From positions 1 through 14,162 of the forward strand of contig NZ_CALFIG010000167.1 of assembly GCF_937876455.1 (NCBI RefSeq): a stretch of DNA of 14,162 nucleotides, in the 5' to 3' direction. Source of the stretch: an uncultured Flavobacterium sp. (GTDB lineage Bacteria > Bacteroidota > Bacteroidia > Flavobacteriales > Flavobacteriaceae). A program made the translations under genes and the position numbers. This document shows, piece after piece, positions 12,765 to 14,162 of the stretch. The notes beneath the pieces were generated by a model. The model was not told the origin of the DNA and made no database searches. It saw only the letters and a program-made list of their open reading frames with translations. The stretch's first letter is position 1; every line of letters starts with the position of its first letter.

Positions 12765-12803
12765 TTCTAAATCCTGTAACTTTCTGATGCAAATGTTTGA
12801 AAT

Positions 12804-12833
12804 AAAAAAACCTCGCCTTTAGGTAAAGCGAGG
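12804..12833 (-). terminator. Intrinsic terminator at the end of the upstream gene group
   Basis: In transcript sense CCTCGC and GCGAGG form a GC-rich stem, extended by TTTA/TAAA with one bulged G, followed directly by T7. This is a strong rho-independent terminator for leftward transcription arriving from 12937-14162. It lies only 40 bp before the 12764 start, so late genes need a promoter inside that gap or antitermination. Confidence 0.85.
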
Positions 12834-12896
12834 TATAGTAAGGTATTACAATGATTTTTTAAGTACGGCACGGTATTGAAAGGTATGCTAAGGTAT
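12831..12896. repeat. 10-bp-phased GGTAT repeats
   Basis: [A/C]GGTAT occurs at 12831, 12841, 12871, 12881 and 12891: five copies all in exact 10-bp register, with two register positions skipped. Spacing by one helical turn puts all copies on the same face of the DNA, as in protein-binding arrays (operators, partition sites, origin iterons). Longer similarity (AGGTATTA..CAATGATTTT) is shared by the copies at 12841 and 12891. Confidence 0.7.
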
Positions 12897-12897
12897 T

Positions 12898-12927
12898 ATT
12901 GCAATGATTTTAGAATATCATTGCAAT
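12898..12927. repeat. Perfect 11-bp inverted repeat ATTGCAATGAT
   Basis: ATTGCAATGAT (12898-12908) and ATCATTGCAAT (12917-12927) are exact inverses across an 8-bp AT-rich spacer. The centre-to-centre distance is 19 bp, close to two helical turns, which suits a dimeric HTH repressor operator. No T-run follows on either side, so it is unlikely to be a terminator. A one-mismatch half-site lies at 12845-12855. Confidence 0.65.
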
Positions 12928-12936
12928 TAAATTGCA

Positions 12937-13164
12937 CTAACTACTATCATCAAGATAATATCCTTTAGGCAATCCATAGGTTTCTACGAACTCCATAAAC
13001 TCCAAATGCGGTATTATTTTGGTGTCTTTTGATATATTTTTCTCCTTTAGGATTTCATTGATTTGCTTTCTGATTTTGGTCTCACTAAACTGGTCACAAT
13101 ACATCTCAACCAATTCCGATTTTGTTGCAGAGTGAGGAAGCGGTTTTTTGATGTTTTTATTCAT
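12937..13164 (-). CDS. Hypothetical protein, 75 aa
   Basis: A small charged, helical protein: SKSELVEMYCDQFSETKIRK, INEILKEKNISKDTK, then HLEFMEFVETYGLPKGYYLD. There is no membrane segment and only one cysteine. The helix pattern could include a helix-turn-helix, but no recognition helix is clear. It is the last gene of the upstream group; its start overlaps the preceding gene's end by 8 bp. Small soluble proteins at this position in phages are often regulators or host-takeover factors. I do not recognise it. Confidence 0.6.
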   Translation of the reverse strand: MNKNIKKPLPHSATKSELVEMYCDQFSETKIRKQINEILKEKNISKDTKIIPHLEFMEFVETYGLPKGYYLDDSS

Positions 13165-13372
13165 TTTTATAGTCGGTTTGTTCTTTAACTTTTAAATCAT
13201 TTATTTTAAATAATGTTCTGAAAACATAGGATTCCGAAAACTTTAAAATCCTGTTTTTTCCCAGTATAATAAAATCCAAAAATTGCAATGGTGCAGTAAG
13301 GATAATTGCAAAGCATACAAGTAATGCAAACAAGTTGTATCGAACTAATTTAAGGCGGTTTACAAAGTTCAT
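13157..13372 (-). CDS. Small membrane protein, 71 aa
   Basis: A basic N-terminus (MNFVNRLKLVRYN) is followed by one long or two short hydrophobic helices (about 13-37, LFALLVCFAIILTAPLQFLDFII). A charged C-terminal half follows (KINDLKVKEQTDYKNE). It could sit in the inner membrane with a cytosolic tail. It overlaps the downstream 75-aa gene by 8 bp and lies 3 bp after the upstream gene. Superinfection exclusion is one common role for such early small membrane proteins, but nothing in the sequence shows it. Confidence 0.6.
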   Translation of the reverse strand: MNFVNRLKLVRYNLFALLVCFAIILTAPLQFLDFIILGKNRILKFSESYVFRTLFKINDLKVKEQTDYKNE

Positions 13373-13375
13373 AGT

Positions 13376-13717
13376 TTAAATATTTATTAGTTTTTCATGC
13401 AACAAATCGGATATAGTTTGCATGGTGAATTTTTGCTCTTCTGTTCTGTCATTTCTTTTCCATTGACAACAGAAAAGAAGTATTACTGCTTGTGATGGAG
13501 TAAATGAAATATTTGAAACCTTTTTAGGGTTTTCAATCTTGGTTCTGAAAGTGTAGAACATACTTTGGAGTACATCTATAACAATGATGTCATTGCAATA
13601 CTTTTCATAATCATTGCAATTGGAAATATTATCTACTTTGTGGCGGATAAACTTTAAAAGTTCCGACTGGATAATAACAACGTTTTCCTTTTTTATTTTC
13701 TTTAAAACTATCTTCAT
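13376..13717 (-). CDS. Hypothetical protein, 113 aa
   Basis: The sequence is mostly helical with mixed charge: KKENVVIIQSELLKFIRHKV, a Cys/Asn-rich turn (NCNDYEKYCND), a hydrophobic VIDVLQSMFYTF, then SFTPSQAVILLFCCQWKRND and a final helix TMQTISDLLHEKL. Four cysteines are scattered and form no zinc-finger pattern. The second half could hold a winged-helix or helical DNA-binding unit, but I cannot identify one. It lies 1 bp after the 74-aa gene, in the same operon. Confidence 0.55.
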   Translation of the reverse strand: MKIVLKKIKKENVVIIQSELLKFIRHKVDNISNCNDYEKYCNDIIVIDVLQSMFYTFRTKIENPKKVSNISFTPSQAVILLFCCQWKRNDRTEEQKFTMQTISDLLHEKLINI

Positions 13718-13718
13718 A

Positions 13719-13943
13719 TCAATACTTAAATTCTGCGATTAACAAATTATTTTCATAGAACTGGACGACATTAGTCCGGTTAAAGAGTTCTTTCCTTTTA
13801 AGGCGGTTGAGCATACTCTTGATTATTGCCTCATTGTCTCTGTTGTTCTGATTTATAGGCGAGTGCCAAACCACGTTATCATCCCTGCCTTTGGTTAGAA
13901 TTACCATTTTAATCTTTGATTTCTCTTTCTTAAATACTGGCAT
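13719..13943 (-). CDS. Hypothetical protein, 74 aa
   Basis: A short basic protein: KKEKSKIKMVILTKGRDDNVVW, then INQNNRDNEAIIKSMLNRLK, RKELFNRTNVVQFYENNLLI, ending AEFKY. The strand-helix-strand pattern (MVILTKG ... IIKSMLNRLKRKELF ... VVQFYENNLLIAEFKY) suggests a small alpha/beta domain. There is no known motif. It begins 10 bp after the truncated gene at the window edge. The function is unknown. Confidence 0.55.
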   Translation of the reverse strand: MPVFKKEKSKIKMVILTKGRDDNVVWHSPINQNNRDNEAIIKSMLNRLKRKELFNRTNVVQFYENNLLIAEFKY

Positions 13944-13953
13944 TGGTTATAAT

Positions 13954-14162
13954 TTAAAATTCAAAAAAGCTATATTTTACGGTCTCTTCACTGGTAATCA
14001 CATGGCTTTTTTCGTTAGTTTTAAGCGATTTTTTTAGTATCAAATCAGGTAATTTATCGAGATACTGTTTTGGTAAATTCTGCTCTACATAATCGAATAA
14101 TTGCGAATAAGTCAACTTGTTTTTAAAGAAGCGGTTTAGTGCCGTCTCACACTTTTTGGAGT
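13954..14162 (-). CDS. Hypothetical protein, C-terminal 68 residues only
   Basis: The frame is open from the right edge of the window to TAA at 13954; its start lies outside. The visible part is ETALNRFFKNKLTYSQLFDY, VEQNLPKQYLDKLPDLILKK and SEETVKYSFFEF. It is rich in Lys, aromatic and hydrophobic residues and probably helical. There is no recognisable motif. Spacing to the next gene (10 bp) and codon use fit the same operon. It shows that the element continues beyond the window. Confidence 0.6.
   Translation of the reverse strand, partial: SKKCETALNRFFKNKLTYSQLFDYVEQNLPKQYLDKLPDLILKKSLKTNEKSHVITSEETVKYSFFEF

Larger units (their letters stand above)
12765..12936 (-). promoter_or_regulatory. 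Control region between early-type and late-type genes
   Basis: This 170-bp gap separates five small upstream genes from the late cluster. It contains, in transcript order, a perfect 11-bp inverted repeat, a helically phased GGTAT/ATACC array and an intrinsic terminator. No convincing TAnnTTTG promoter with a -33 TTG was found; the best -7 match is AACATTTG, 24-31 bp upstream of the 12764 start. The layout suggests an operator, an antitermination site or an origin. Confidence 0.55.

Noticed and set aside
12898..12927. Inverted repeat as an intrinsic terminator
   Set aside because: The stem is AT-rich and no T-run follows on either strand; an operator-like site fits better.

Overview
The window is a chimeric metagenome-style contig. 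Bases 1-16 match the 3' end of an Illumina Read 2 adapter. They are followed by a GC-rich fragment of a proteobacterial arginyl-tRNA synthetase gene (18-512), a short unplaced GC-rich piece (about 513-560), and a fragment of a large serine recombinase (645 to about 865). That fragment runs in frame into the tail of an XRE-type repressor through a shared ISRIERG stretch. From about 855 to the right end the DNA is uniformly AT-rich. Its strong use of A/T-ending codons, a TTTG-N19-TACTATTG promoter and few strong Shine-Dalgarno sites suggest a Bacteroidota (Flavobacterium-like) host.

The AT-rich part holds a small rightward region: the repressor tail and one unknown 179-aa gene with its own promoter. 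It converges on a bidirectional terminator at 1747-1775. Everything from there to 14162 is leftward and tightly packed, with one-base gaps and ATGA/TAATG overlaps. I read it as the genome of a phage or prophage with no recognisable tail, portal or terminase genes. In order of transcription (right to left) it has: (i) five small unknown early-type genes (14162-12937, the first cut by the window edge); (ii) a 170-bp control region with a helically phased ATACC array, a perfect 11-bp inverted repeat and an intrinsic terminator; (iii) a transglutaminase-like Cys-His-Asp protein, a basic/amphipathic membrane protein with an internal repeat, and an acidic tandem-repeat membrane protein; (iv) a cluster of small beta-rich proteins that are capsid candidates (185, 124 and 91 aa), with a hairpin after the first; (v) a coiled-coil protein and a small helical protein; (vi) a structured 220-bp non-coding gap; (vii) a run of single-pass membrane proteins, including a diverged paralogue pair and a peptidoglycan-binding protein; (viii) a lysis module of GH19 endolysin, holin and a unimolecular spanin (lipobox plus C-terminal membrane anchor), with three very small membrane ORFs fitted between or over these genes; (ix) a membrane-anchored LEA14/WHy-like protein; (x) a 732-aa fusion of an ArdC-like antirestriction/metallopeptidase module to a RecA-like ATPase; and (xi) a 54-aa lysine-rich DNA-binding-type protein before the terminator.

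About ten small membrane proteins, small beta-rich candidate capsid proteins and a complete Gram-negative lysis set, without tail genes, suggest a tailless, membrane-containing (icosahedral, possibly single-jelly-roll) virus of Bacteroidota. This is inference: no capsid family could be confirmed by eye. Two fine-scale features of the 732-aa gene stand out. An uninterrupted A14 run lies between its two enzymatic halves, and both shifted frames stop within a few codons. The same linker carries a perfect beta-clamp-binding pentapeptide, QLDLF.
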